Assembly: GCF_022682495.2 (NCBI RefSeq)
Contig: NC_071389.1
Coordinates: 15,512,964 to 15,576,963, forward strand
Origin: Desmodus rotundus
Taxonomy: Eukaryota; Chordata; Mammalia; Chiroptera; Phyllostomidae
Reading direction: 5' to 3'
DNA length: 64,000 nt
Position 1 is the stretch's first letter. Every line of letters begins with the position of its first letter. Both the position numbers and the translations under genes were made by a program. Positions 45,696 to 57,059 of this stretch are shown here, piece after piece. The notes below the pieces were generated by a model. That model did not search any database, was not told where the DNA came from, and saw only the letters and a list, made by a program, of their open reading frames with translations.

Positions 45696-45822
45696 CAAGG
45701 TGGGGCAAAAGTAGGTTTATAGTTGTTCGCATGGAAAATAATACAATAATTAATAAATAATATAAGAATAAACTCGGTGTTTCATGTACTCACAACTGTA
45801 AACCTCCTTTTGCCCCACCATG
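45696..45822. mobile_element. Mariner-type MITE (127 bp)
   Basis: Two terminal inverted repeats match at 28 of 31 positions. The left begins CAAGGTGGGGCAAAAGTAGG and the right is its inverse, ending CTTTTGCCCCACCATG. The AT-rich interior has no coding frame. The left flank is TA, as for Tc1/mariner integration. The right flank is CA, probably a mutated TA. From memory, the termini resemble non-autonomous mariner elements of vespertilionid-group bats. Confidence 0.85.
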
Positions 45823-46129
45823 CATTAATATTAAAAAATACTGATTTCCATAACTTTTTTACAAATTTGGGAAAGGCCACTGTGGTATGAGTTTCATGGC
45901 AGAATACATGGCTACAATATGTGGGTACCCAATGGCTTTCTAGGAGCGTGATTCTAGAAACACAGAGGTAGCGAGCTGGCAACTAATGGCGTATACTTTG
46001 CCTCTTTATGACTGCTCAGTGACCTTCACGTACCTGCTCCTGCCTTTTTATTCAGAACCTGAGGGCTGATGACTTACAATGATGAAAAAAGAGTTCTTGA
46101 AATAAGATCAGTGCTCAGCATAGTTGAAA

Positions 46130-46240
46130 GAGCCCTGGGTGAGTGATTCCCATACTTGGATTCTTATCACTGGCAGATGTGACTTTAGGCACAGTCTCTC
46201 CCCTGTCTGGGCCTCAGGGTGCCCTCTCATTTGGAATGCT
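46130..46240 (+). repeat. MIR fragment
   Basis: GACTTTAGGCACAGTCTCTC, TGTCTGGGCCTCAGGGTGCC. Confidence 0.5.
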
Positions 46241-46254
46241 GAACACAGCATATC

Positions 46255-46720
46255 AGCTAACTATTGCTGTGTAACAAACCATCTTGAAACAGTGACTTAA
46301 AACTAAAACCATTTATTATTTTTCATGAGTGTGTGGGTCTTGGCTATGCTGACTCACATGTCTGCAGTCAGCTGGGAGGTCCTGGGGGCCCATTGGTCTA
46401 ATGTAACTGCTCCTTAACAGTTAAGCAGTTAGGCAAGAGCTCAGCACTGCCACCAGGTAGAAACAAGGTGCCGGGCTGGATAAAACAAGGTGGAGGGGGG
46501 GATTTGGCCTGAGGGCCTTGTGTTTGCCACCTGTGGTCTAGGATGACCTTGGCCGGATGACTAGCTTTGCCCCGTGTAGACCTGGACTTCTTCTTGTGGC
46601 AGAGAAACGTGGACGCATGCACAGCCTCTCAAGACCCTCTCAGAACTGGCACTTTCTCATTTCCTTCACATTCTGTTGGTCAGGCAAGTAAAAAGGCCAG
46701 CCTAGACCCAGGGGTAAGGA
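46255..46720 (+). repeat. Old interspersed repeat of the 'CTGTGTAACAAA' type
   Basis: CAGCTAACTATTGCTGTGTA, GTGACTTAAAACTAAAACCA and CTGCAGTCAGCTGGGAGGTC. The central part (about 46420-46540, ending GGCCTGAGGGCCTTGTGTTT) may be a separate hAT-like insertion. The family name is not certain; related copies lie at 52285, 60965 and 63415. Confidence 0.5.
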
Positions 46721-46724
46721 GACA

Positions 46725-48480
46725 GATTCCATGTCTTGATGGGAGCAGCTGCTAAGTCACATTTTCAAAGGCATGGATACAGGGAGGGGTGGAAAAACGG
46801 GAATATTTTTCGATGTACAACACTCAGATTCCTTTTTACTCTCAGGTGGCTCATGGATCAGCATGAAAGAAAGAAGCTGAATTCCCATCATCTCAGGCCA
46901 GGGCTAGACATGCCTTTCCTGGATTTGGGATACACTGACCAGCTTCCCAGTCACTGTTAGTGCTGAGCTCAGCTCCAAACGGACAGAACTAAAGAAAATG
47001 CTTTTACTCAGTCACTCATTCTGCACGTATTGAGCACCACTTGTGTGCCAGGTAATGAGCTAAGCCCTGAGGAGTCAGACTAGCCCTGCTCCCAAGGTGC
47101 CCTCTGTCCTCTAGGATCTCAGCCCCACAGAGCGTTGCAATGCAGCCCGCACGGGTGTTCACAGCGTCACGGAGAAGGCACCACAGGGGCTTGTTTCCAC
47201 ACAGCGCCAGAGACCTCCCTATAGTTTGGGCTTCCTTCAGCCCAGTGCTGAGGCAGAGCCTCAGGCCTCTTTTGAGACCATGTACGAATTAGGAAGCCTT
47301 GGGGCCAGACAGTTCCATTTTCACTCCATGGCGGTGGAGTTAGCCCCATCCAAACCCCTCTGGCACTGGGCAGCCAGGAAATAGAAAAATAGAACAAAGT
47401 GTCCAGAGCCAGCGTGTGAACTTGATTAGTATCCTCCTGTGTTCCAAGACTGTCTATCTGCTATTTGCAGCTGCAAACCCAGGCGGCAGGTTGGTCATTC
47501 ATGCACTTGTAAGCAACTGGGGCCTCGGAGGCAGTTAGAAACTGAGTTTCCTACAGCCCCTGCTCAAATAGACACCCAGCTGCCATTTTTCCTTAAATAT
47601 CACTCATTTTTAAAAGGAGAAAAATATTGGAGGCATTGACATAGATCACATTTTAAAATGCAGAGTAGCAGAGAGTCCGTGCAAATTATTCTCTTAATAG
47701 AGTTGTCCAGAGTAAGGAAATGAGGAGGGCACATAACTGCTTCTTCTGTCGTTTGAGAAAATCTAAGGACCACAATCCATTCGTCTGCAAATGTGTCTCT
47801 TCGGTACAAATTGCAGCAAGCAACCATTTCCAGGGTAAACAGTCTTTAATTAAAGTCAGTCTGTTGTCCCTGGTGTTTGTGGGTAGGTGAGGGTTGTTTG
47901 AAATCCACACTAATATAAAACTCCTTCCCTTCAAAAATAAAAAGGAACATTTTTTTAATTATGTTTTTTCTTTGATTTGAAAATTAGGAAAAAGCTTTGT
48001 TTATAAGTGAAACTATTCTGGTTCTTATTCATGAATAAACTTGGGTAGTCAGGCCTCTGAAAAGCAGGAGAATCTCCATAGCAATCTGGTAAAAACGTGT
48101 ACTCAAGTATTGATTTTTGTAGCTGAAGTACATTATGTGTTTTGCATGAGCTTTTGAAAGCTTAGATAAATGAGGTGGCTCAGAAAGCAGATTAAAAAAA
48201 TGGGAGGAAATTACACCAATCCAAAAGAAGATAAATGTCCACTAATTCCCAGATTAACATTTTAGACTCCTGTATTTTTACAGGGGAATTTTTGCAATGC
48301 TGATAATGTGAGAGTGGTTTACAATGTCACATACCAGTTGAATCAAGGAGGTCTTGTTTGAGTTCTGAGTCAGCTACACTCGAAGGAAGTAGAGTTAATG
48401 CAACAACCTGGTGGTGCCCTGGCACCTGTGTCAGATGGCAGCACTGCCCCCAAGATGACATATTTTAAGGGTGGCATTAA
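46725..48480. other. Mostly unique intron sequence
   Basis: It contains a 'TATTGAGCACC'-type trace at 47010-47120 (CGTATTGAGCACCACTTGTG). The AT-rich part from 47600 to 48350 has no recognised repeat and may hold conserved sequence. Confidence 0.45.
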
Positions 48481-48489
48481 TCCTCAAGG

Positions 48490-48760
48490 TCAGCTGTGTT
48501 AGTGTGCATTCTCTGGGTTGCAAGTGGTAAAAACTCAAGCCCATTTGGTTTAAGCCCAAAAGGAATTTACAAGATCAATTACTTGAAATCCCTGGGTGTA
48601 GACTTGATCCAGGTATCAAATTAAGTCACCAAGACTCAGTTTCTCTTTCTCTGTCTCTGTGCTCTACTTTCTCTGGGTTGGCTTCATTCTTAGACTGGTT
48701 CTTCCTTGATGATGCTACTGAACCACAGGGGTTTGCTCACCTGTGGGCATCAAAGCCCAA
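48490..48760 (+). repeat. Old interspersed repeat, family not named
   Basis: GGTAAAAACTCAAGCCCATT, AAGGAATTTACAAGATCAAT and GGGTTGGCTTCATTCTTAGA follow the order of a common old mammalian repeat. Confidence 0.4.
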
Positions 48761-48764
48761 TCAA

Positions 48765-49270
48765 ATGCAAATAGGAGTTTCAACCTAGACAGCAAAGGTT
48801 TATTTTTAAGGAAACGGGGGCACCTCTGGAGTCGCAGGTGAGCTCGTGCTCAAAGACCTGGCTCCCTAATGGCTTCCAGGGTATGGGCTATATAGGGAGA
48901 AAGTCATTAACCAGGGTGACTAAGGGCGTTAGAGAGGGTTGTGGTCTCTATGATGCTTCAGGGCTAGGGTAGAGGGTAGTTGATCATTGCATCTGGTCCT
49001 GAGGTCAACCTTGGCGTCACTCTGTCTGGTTTCACAAGGGTGTGGTCAGTGGGGTCCTTCTGCTTTTCTGGGCCTGGAGCTGAAACACAAATGAGGCCTA
49101 GATGTTATCTCTAGTTTGACTGAAACTCTGTCTCTGTGGTCAACAGGCCCAAGGCTTTGTTCCTAAGGTGATCTGATGCTGACCAGAACCTCAATGTCCT
49201 GAGGGCTTAGTAATTAGGGGAGTGGACCTGCAAAGCAGAGGGAGGTAGGTGAGTCAGGGTGCTGGACAAG
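48765..49270 (-). repeat. Possible LTR-like segment
   Basis: GGTTTATTTTTAAGGAAACG near the start looks like an antisense polyadenylation region (TTTATT), followed by some 450 bp of balanced sequence with no recognised family. No internal viral genes. Low confidence. Confidence 0.25.
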
Positions 49271-49789
49271 GCCAGTTTGAGTTAAAAGGACAGACAGGTG
49301 AAAAGTTCATTGAAGAAATGAAGTTTCTGTGCAGTTACAATAACAATTTGGCTACCGCTATTTTAGCGTCCATCCACCCAATTTGTGTGTGGTGTAGAAG
49401 TGCTAGAGCCACTTTTCCTGTTTGTTTCTATTGAAGTCCTAAGATTTGTTCTGACAAGCTTTAATTAGGCCCATGGTTTTGTTTGTCCCTAACTAATTCT
49501 TATGTCCAGAGAGATGAAAGTTATGGATTGGCTGAGGTCTGGGTCACATGCTTATTCCCACCAACAAGTGTTTAGACAGTCCCACCCCAAGGAAGGCATA
49601 GACTAGGAGTGAGGGAGAAAAGGAAGTACCCTGGATGGCAATCTGGGGACCTGTGAACAAGAAGGATGGGTGGATGCTGACCTTTAAAACCTCAGATTTC
49701 TGCTACACCAGCATTTCAGGGTTGTGGTGGTAAACAGGGGAGTCTAGGCCCTGTCGTCAGAGAGCAAGCACATAGTCTGTCTTGCGTGA

Positions 49790-50210
49790 GTTAGTCAGCT
49801 CAGGCTGCCATAACAAAACACCATAGACTGAGTGGATTAAACAACGGAAATTTATTTCTCAAAGTTCTGGAGGCTGGGAAGTCCAAGAACAAAGTGCCAG
49901 CAAGGTGGGTTTCATCTGAGGCTTCTCTTCTTGGCTTGTAGGTGGCCATCCTCTCTCTCTGCACTGACATCTCAAATGATTTTGTGTACAGGTGGGAGAG
50001 GGAAGGGGGAGAGAGGGAAAAAGAGAACAAGTGTTGTCTGGTATATCTTATTATAAGGACACTAATCCTATCAGAGGGTCCCACCCATATGATCTCATCT
50101 AAACCTAATTATTTCCCAAAGGCCTCATCTCCACATATCATCTCACTGGAGGTTAGGGTTTCAACATATGAATTTGGGGGAGACCCAAACATTCAGTCTA
50201 TAACATCAGG
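49790..50210 (-). mobile_element. ERVL-MaLR (MLT1-like) solo LTR, minus strand
   Basis: GCTGCCATAACAAAACACCA, AACAACGGAAATTTATTTCT, TTCTTGGCTTGTAGGTGGCC, CTTATTATAAGGACACTAAT and GTTTCAACATATGAATTTGG. It is better preserved than the copy at 43968 and in the same orientation. Confidence 0.85.
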
Positions 50211-50434
50211 CTAGGGCTTGAGCTATGCTATGGTCTTCCGGCCAACTCGATGTTTCTCCTGGGCACCTTCTGGGTGCCAAACCCTGGAAACTGGAAGATG
50301 AGGAACCCCAGGGCCCCACCCTCCAGCAGTATATAGTCAAATTTGGATGGTCATGTCCAGGAGTCTATGGCACTAGGGACATTTTCACTTCACCTCTCTT
50401 TGCCTTTGCTCATTTTATTGCTTGGTATTGGGTT

Positions 50435-50760
50435 CTCCTGGAGCTAACAGAAAACTCAAAATAGCAATAGCTTAAACCACAACAACAAAAAGATGTTTAT
50501 TTTCCTCTCAGCTACAAGTCCAAGTAGTCAGTTTAGGATTGGTACAGTGACGCTACCCTCATCGGGGACACAGGTTCCACCATTCATCCTTAGTAGTGGC
50601 TTCTACCTTCTAGTCCAAGATGGCTGCTCTGGTTCCAGTCATCATGTCCACATTCCAGCCAGCAGAAAGGGAAAAAGAAGAAGAGAAGAAGTGTCCCTTT
50701 TAAGCATACTCTCCAGAAGTTGCACACACCACGTACACATCCAGCTCTGCTTGCCGGGTC
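50435..50760 (+). repeat. Old interspersed repeat, family not named
   Basis: AGCAATAGCTTAAACCACAA, GATGTTTATTTTCCTCTCAG, CTAGTCCAAGATGGCTGCTC and CATTCCAGCCAGCAGAAAGG have the look of an old LTR or DNA element. Confidence 0.4.
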
Positions 50761-50789
50761 CCTGTCTTTTCTTCTCTGTGTCTCTCAAA

Positions 50790-51110
50790 TTCATTTAGTG
50801 AGCCTTTTCAGTCTGGGAGCCATGTCCTTCAGTTCTGGGAAATTTTCTTGAATTATTTCTTTGATTCTTTTTCCTCTATTTTCTCCGTTCCTAGAATTGT
50901 CACAGTTTGAATATTAGGCCTCATGAGCTTGTCTTCTAATTTTCTTATTATTTTTCTTCTATTTTCTCCCTCTCTCTTTTCTTCCCTTCCTCCCTCTCTT
51001 TTTGGTTCAACCTTAGAGAAATTTCCTCAAGTTTATCTTCCAACTCTTTTACTGAGTTTTTCATTTCTGCTGTCAGTGCATTAATTTCTGAGAATTCTGT
51101 TTTATTGTGT
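50790..51110 (-). repeat. Ancient L1-lineage ORF1 fragment, minus strand
   Basis: The reverse complement contains AAAGAAATAATTCAAGAAAA, TTTCCCAGAACTGAAGGACA and TGGCTCCCAGACTGAAAAGG. These words come from the middle of ORF1 of an old L1/HAL1 lineage. It is heavily decayed with no long frame. Confidence 0.55.
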
Positions 51111-51114
51111 GAAT

Positions 51115-52280
51115 TTTCTTTTTTTGAGCATCTTTCCTTATCTCATAGATACAACATTTTGTTTTGTCTCTCTGAAGAGTTTTTTTGTAGTTTCCTTCTT
51201 CCTGCAGAGCCTCTGTGTCCTCCAAATTTACGTTTCCTGTTTGTTTCTTCCTTACATGTTAGCCTTTCCTCAAATGTTTGGGGATTCTTGGCTGGGTGCT
51301 CCTGGTAAACATGGGCAGGAAAGAAGATGGCTGGAGCTCTAACGTGGCGAGTGGGTTGTGTTGGCTGGTGCCTCACTAGGGGTAATCCACCAGGGATCCC
51401 TTGATAGAGGTTTTTGCTATGTAGGGCTGGTCAGATTCTGCATCAGGGATGTTTTCATTCTCCTATCTAGAGAGTGGACTCCTCGCTGCGGCTTGCTGAA
51501 AGCCAGTTGGTCAAGGAGGCTGGAGGACAAAGTGGGGCAGTTCAGAAGCCTTCACTTAACCCCCATGCTCTCCAGATGGGGTCTCCCATAGCCCAGAGGA
51601 CCTTCATCTCCCTCCCTCCCAAGACTTAACCTCTAGTTTTCTGCTGGGATGAGGGGGATGTTCTCTTGGCCGGGTAGAGGTAGGGAGGAGATGTACAGGT
51701 CTTACCGCCTTTCGTGCTGACTTACAACAAACCCTCCTGGCACTCCACTTCGAGAGAAGCCCCGAGCCGCCCCCAGTCCCAGAGCCTCTGCGCTTTTCTG
51801 GTGTGGGCCTGAGCACGTGTTTGCTCTCAGTGTCATGGCTCAGGCTCGTTTTTGGCATTGCCAAGTCAGCACTACACACCCTTCTCCTTTCCAGCTGCCA
51901 AGACTTCGTTGCCTTTTTTTTTTCCCCTGTTTGCTTTGTCCTTGTGTGTTAGTGCCTTTAAAAATAAAATTGCATGCTGTTGTTTTCATGGAATTTCTAG
52001 GAGAAACTAGAAGCTAATACATTTGCTCAACCCCCTGCCTTTAACCACCATCTCTTACTCTCCTAATCACTTGGTTTCCTAAGCCTCATCTCCATCTGTA
52101 GAATGGGGCAAATGATCCCTGTCCTGACTATTTTGCAAAAGCCTTTGTGGGGCTCAGATGAACTTTTGTGTAAAGATTTAATGTTCAAATGCCAAGGTTC
52201 TAAGTGATGCTTGGCTGAGGGTACAGTGTACTTTCTAGAGGCTACAGCTGGAGAATGGGCCAGCCCAAGCTGAGGGATGC
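51115..52280. other. Unrecognised intron sequence
   Basis: The first 200 bp may continue the decayed L1 fragment. The remainder shows no family I can name and no exon. Confidence 0.4.
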
Positions 52281-52284
52281 TGTA

Positions 52285-52680
52285 TCATTTTTCTGTTATC
52301 ACAGTGATATTGCATAGCAAATGCCCACAAACCTCACAGCATGTAACAGTAATGTTAATTTAGCATGGGGGTCTTCATGGTTCAGCTGCTCTGGCCTGGG
52401 TGAGCTAAGTGACTCTGGTGATCTTGAATGGGCTCACCCTCATGTCTGGGGGCAGCTAACTATGGGCCATTCCTTGGTTGGGACAGCTGGGCAACACAGT
52501 TGTCCTCCCCCTGTCTCTCATTTTCAGCAGTCGAGTCCAGGTGTATTGTCATCATGATGGCAAAGGGGCAAGACAGCAAGAGCTTTTTCAAGCCTCTGCT
52601 TACATCACATTTGCCATCATTGGCTAAAGTTAGCCACATGACTGAGCTCAGAGTATGAGGAAAGGGCAGAACACACTGCT
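52285..52680 (+). repeat. Old interspersed repeat of the 'CTGTGTAACAAA' type
   Basis: TTTTTCTGTTATCACAGTGA, ACAGTAATGTTAATTTAGCA and AGTTAGCCACATGACTGAGC. Same family and orientation as 46255. Confidence 0.45.
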
Positions 52681-52979
52681 TGGAGTGGTAGAGGCTGTGG
52701 ACACAGGGAGGGGTGAGGAACTGGGGCTACTTATTCTGCCTTTCTACCATGGGTGCCCAGGCATGGCTCTGGAGCAGAGCACCCCCCTCCCCCATTTCTT
52801 CTACTAAACCCAGACTACTTTGCCTACACTGGCAACCTAGGGTCCTGCCACCCTGATTTATATTCAGTTGAGTCATTTCTTTCCGTACTACTAGGAAGAA
52901 GTGCTCTCCATCTCTAACACGATCAGGAATGATCTCTCTGATAGAGAAATGCACTCCCCAGGCGTGGGCTGGGGCTATA

Positions 52980-53230
52980 GATCACTGGCAACCAATTTAA
53001 TTTGCTTAATTATTTGATTCAATCAAAAATTGGCTTAATTATTTTCTTGCTTCTCACCTCTTTTGAATCCATTCTGGAAACTAATCATGTCTTTAACACC
53101 AGCCCAGAGAGAAGCGTTTCAATTGGGAAATGTAATTAGCCGAGGAAAATGAACGTGGGCGCTGCTCTTTGTCAAAGTTCCATTAAACCCCAGCTCTGGT
53201 CAATACCAATGTGGTCTGGAGACAAAGCCG
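52980..53230. promoter_or_regulatory. Candidate intronic regulatory block with homeodomain-like motifs
   Basis: Two copies of GCTTAATTATTT (53004-53015, 53033-53044) flank a palindrome TTTGATTCAATCAAA (53013-53027). Further AT-core words follow (ACTAATCATG, TGTAATTAGC). No repeat family is recognised. Regulatory function is inference. Confidence 0.3.
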
Positions 53231-53304
53231 CAGTTTGCTTCTCTCCTGACTGGACAGGAAGGCCCAGCAGGAAGTGGGGAATTAGGCCTCTTGGGATCTT
53301 AGCA

Positions 53305-54030
53305 GAAGGCTCATTCATTCATTCATGAGGCATTTCTAGGCCAGTCTGGGGTGATGCTGGAGCTGCAAAGGTGGGTTAGCCATGTCCCTTGCCCCCAAAG
53401 GGCTCTTCTCCAAGAGAGAAGGATCCACACACAACCATGAAACACAGAGTGCGGGGAATACAAAGGATGAGCCACTGGCTCTGCCTCTGAAGCTTTATCG
53501 AACTGGGTCTCGAAGGATGAGCTGGAGCTTCCCATGCAGAGAAGAGCAGAATTATGTTGCAGGCACAAGGGCATGGTGCTGTGAGAGCCCGGGAGCTGTT
53601 ACAGTGGCGAACCGGAGCAAGGCTGCCCAGGCAGGGCATCCAGGCCATCCCAGGGCCTCCCAGAGCGGGTGTGCAGTGTGTCTTTGGGCTCTCCATCACA
53701 CTTTATAGTTGCTCTCTCCCCTTCCTGATCCTCCCTCTCCAGCCCACTTTGCTTTTGAAGTGTTTAACAGAAATGTAAGATGTTTGACTTTTTAGGGGAA
53801 CTCTGAACAATCTGAAAGGTGGGGGTGGATTCAAGGCAATTGAGAACAACAGATATGCACTCTAGAGCCGCAGAATAGGAGGGCAGGGGGAGGGAGGGCA
53901 TTCTGAGCAGGAGGTAAAGCCTGGGCAAAGGTGTGGTGGTATGGCATGTTGGATTGAGTGTGACTGTAACATGAAAGGAAAGATGGGTAATGAGCTGCCC
54001 AGGTGGGCAGGGGCTAGATCACAAAGTACT
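53305..54030 (+). repeat. Long old 'TATTGAGCACC'-type repeat
   Basis: TTCATTCATTCATGAGGCAT and GGTGATGCTGGAGCTGCAAA at the head. TTCTGAGCAGGAGGTAAAGC, GGCTAGATCACAAAGTACTT toward the end. Same block order as 15780 and 62525. Confidence 0.45.
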
Positions 54031-54654
54031 TTTCAGAGGGTAACTGGAAACCAGCTCCTTGGCCTTAGCGTCTATGATGGCTGGGAGTGGGGCACTGTAA
54101 ACATCGGGGCCTCTCTAACATTCCTTGGGTTATAGCTGCGGCTTCAGCCCCTCTCCTACAAGTGCTCACTTTTGCAAAAGCTGTGCGTTTCCAGAGGAGT
54201 GGTGGCTGGTGTGCTTTGATCTCTGCCTGAGACTAAAGCCTGTCTGGAATGTGGTGGAGAGATTGCCTGGCCAGGTGGCTCCTGCACCTGGGGAGAGGGA
54301 GGGCAGGCCCCCCCCTGCCACTAGGGCCAAGGGAAGGTTGAGCCACCACACCTGTGCCCACTTGGTTCCTATTCACCTTAACCCTTAGCCATCCTTACAA
54401 AGAAAAATTCAACCACGAGAGACCACGAGCCAACATAGGTTGTCAGGCCCCGCTCCAGAGACACACACCCACTGTCTGCCATACCCCACCCCATCCGATA
54501 CTTGCACACTCAAGTTTTTAATGGAGTGGTGACTCGCCTGTGTGCAGTTTTATATTTTGCTTCATAGGAGCTGGTAGCCTCTTTCCCTGCCTTCCCCAGG
54601 TAGGACCCTTCTCACTGCTGAGGCAATTAGTATAGGGAGAAAGCAACAACACTG

Positions 54655-54860
54655 TAGGCTTTTTAAAAGGCCACGGTTCCTATTTACTTGCTGTGTAACC
54701 TTGGACAAATTGCTTAACCCCTCTGAGCCTCAGTTTTGTCATCTGGACACAGAGATAATATAAATTGCTATGCTGTAGAGTAGTTAGGAGGATTAAGAAT
54801 AAAATGCTCAGTTTAGTGGTTGGCATGTAGGATGTACTAAACAAGTGACCATGATTGTTA
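54655..54860 (+). repeat. MIR
   Basis: CTTGCTGTGTAACCTTGGAC, CTTAACCCCTCTGAGCCTCA, GAGTAGTTAGGAGGATTAAG and GGTTGGCATGTAGGATGTAC. Confidence 0.88.
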
Positions 54861-54869
54861 TGGGGCCTG

Positions 54870-55020
54870 CTGGACCCAGCTCAGATTACTGCCTGGTGGG
54901 CTAGCTGGGGGACCTTGGGCACCAGTCATTTCATTTCTATGAGCCTCAGTTTCCCCCATAGTGAAATCGAGGTGAGAGCACTCCTTGGGTGGTTATAAGG
55001 ATCAAACAGTGCATTATTGT
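54870..55020 (+). repeat. MIR fragment
   Basis: GGGGGACCTTGGGCACCAGT, CTATGAGCCTCAGTTTCCCC and GGTTATAAGGATCAAACAGT. Confidence 0.75.
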
Positions 55021-55029
55021 GTGTGAAAA

Positions 55030-56055
55030 GACTGTGGGAACAGATACTTTTTGTTGTTGTCGTTGCTTCATAGAGCCTAGTCCAGGGCGTTGATGATGTT
55101 TACTCTGTCGGGTGATTTGAGAGCTCCTCAAAGCTCCTAGCTAGCACTGGCAAGCAAGGCATTGGGCAGAGGTGAGCGAGCATGGGAGGTGGAGAGGCCA
55201 GTGTCTGAGAACAGGGCAGTGGGGCCATGAGCATAGGACTATGTGGCCTTGCCCCTGACTTTAGGCTTCAGAGGCTGGGGTTGGGGCATTCTCCACCCCT
55301 TGCCCCAAGATGTGAAAGAGGGAACCCCCTCAGCAAAAGGACACATAATGACCATGGCCCTGTTAGAGATGCTGATACCCAGATCCCGCTCTGCATGCTA
55401 CATATTGCTCAGGCCTTCCTCCTGTCTTCCTATGGGGTCTCAGCACCAATCCTGGGCTGGGAGTGTGGGACTGCTTTGGAATGGGGTGCAGACTGAGCCT
55501 CACCACTAATGCAGGCTTCCATCCTGAGCCCCTGTTCCCTGCCAGACTGTCTGGCAGAGCACTCAACCACACGAAGTTCTCAGATCTCCAAAGGCAGTGA
55601 GGGTGTGCCCTGAGCGCCGAGCCTGGCACAAGGGCCCCAGAGCAGGAGAATGTGGGGGCTGTGCAGACAAGACAAAGTTTTGATAACAGTGTCTACCTGA
55701 CCTGTCTGAAAAATCAGGCATGCATCTTCCTGGCAGGGCATGCAATTTCCTGTTAATGAGTTGTGAGAGGCTGGAACAAGTCACCAGGGAAGCTCCCAGG
55801 GGAGCCACTAAGAGATGGAGGCCAGGCCCCAGTCTTCAATGCCAGAGGACTCAGTTATATGGAGAACATCTCTGCAGAGGTGTGGAACTAAAACCTGGAG
55901 TGAGAGTCTCCAGTCTGGGTCAGAATCTGCTGGTGGATCTCAACCCCTTGCTTCTCTAAGCCCTGGGCTGCACTCCCCCTGCCTCAGCAAGGGCTGGGCA
56001 AAGCCTCCTCTGCTTCAGGCTCTTGGAGAGACCTAAGCCGGTAACACTGCAATGA
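55030..56055. other. Unrecognised intron sequence
   Basis: GC-moderate. Open frames at 55227-55509 and 55720-56036 overlap each other and have no domain content. Confidence 0.4.
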
Positions 56056-56059
56056 ATGG

Positions 56060-56185
56060 CATCTCTGTGGTACTTCCTTGCTTGCAAAGCATTGCTCACA
56101 TTTGTTGTTTGGGGCCTTCACATAAATATGAGTTAGAGAAACTGAGGCTCAGGTGAAATAACATGCCCAAGGTCATTCTGTTTAG
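56060..56185 (-). repeat. MIR fragment, minus strand
   Basis: TTAGAGAAACTGAGGCTCAG, GAAATAACATGCCCAAGGTC. Confidence 0.6.
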
Positions 56186-56754
56186 TGGGTGTATTTATTT
56201 AAGATAATGCTCGCTGCTGTGGCAGATAATCCCAGAGGTCTCAGTGGATTGAGAAAACAGACCTTTCTTTCTTGCCCAGTTGGTGGGAGGAAAAGGGAGT
56301 CTGCTTCTTGCGGTCACTCAGGGACCCAGGGTGACGGAGGCTCCATCATCTTCAGAGTATGGATCCCACAGCTGGTGCTGCCGGACCAGGCACCAAAGAG
56401 GTGTATGTAACTTATGCCCACTTTCCACTGGCCAGAACTCGGTCATAGGACCCCATCTACGAGCAAAGAGGGGTGAAGTGCCGTTCCTAGCTGGGCAGCA
56501 GTTTCCCCACAACAGCTCTGCCCTGAGGAAGGGGAGCATGGGCTCTCCTGGTCATAGCAAAGGGCGTTTTCCTCAAACAAAAGCTGGGGATCCTGGATCA
56601 GAGTTTGATTGGGGGGGTCACTTAGAAGTCAACAAACCCCCAACATGGACTGAGACCTGGAAGAAGACACAGGTGTCCCTGATCCTTGGAGGAGCCTGGG
56701 TTGCAGCCTCCTTTTCTACAGCCACCCCATTACTCCTCAGTTAGCTTCTAATCC

Positions 56755-57035
56755 ACACAGCTGCTCACGGGCTGGCCCTGCCAACACACCTCGATGACTC
56801 CCATCGCCCTCTCCGTGAGGTCCAAGCTCCTTAGCCTGGCATTCACAGACCTTCCCAGCTTAGCTTGCAGCATTCCTTCCCTCATCCATCTTCCCACATG
56901 TCCTGCGCTCCTCCTCCCTGACCAGTGTCTTACCACAGGGCCTTCGCTGGAATGTTCTCCTTCTAGCTCTCCCACCTGCAGACTCCTTGTCCTTTCTGAT
57001 CCAAATCAAAGGTCATCTGTGAGGCCTCCTTCAGC
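56755..57035 (+). repeat. L2 fragment
   Basis: GTCCAAGCTCCTTAGCCTGG, CATTCACAGACCTTCCCAGC, CACAGGGCCTTCGCTGGAAT, CAAAGGTCATCTGTGAGGCC. This is the usual L2 3' order. Confidence 0.7.
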
Positions 57036-57059
57036 AGAGCTAGCTGCGTAGCCAGCATT

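Noticed and set aside
45782..45982. 66-codon minus-strand frame touching the mariner MITE, considered as a transposase fragment
   Set aside because: Only its last residues lie in the MITE; the rest extends into flanking DNA and lacks a D,D34D-type catalytic pattern.
46420..46545. Possible hAT insertion inside the old repeat at 46255
   Set aside because: The right side resembles hAT-type wording, but no matching left terminus or clean 8-bp duplication can be found.
53382..53708. Overlapping 107-108-codon frames on both strands
   Set aside because: They lie inside an old repeat and mirror each other; typical of chance frames.
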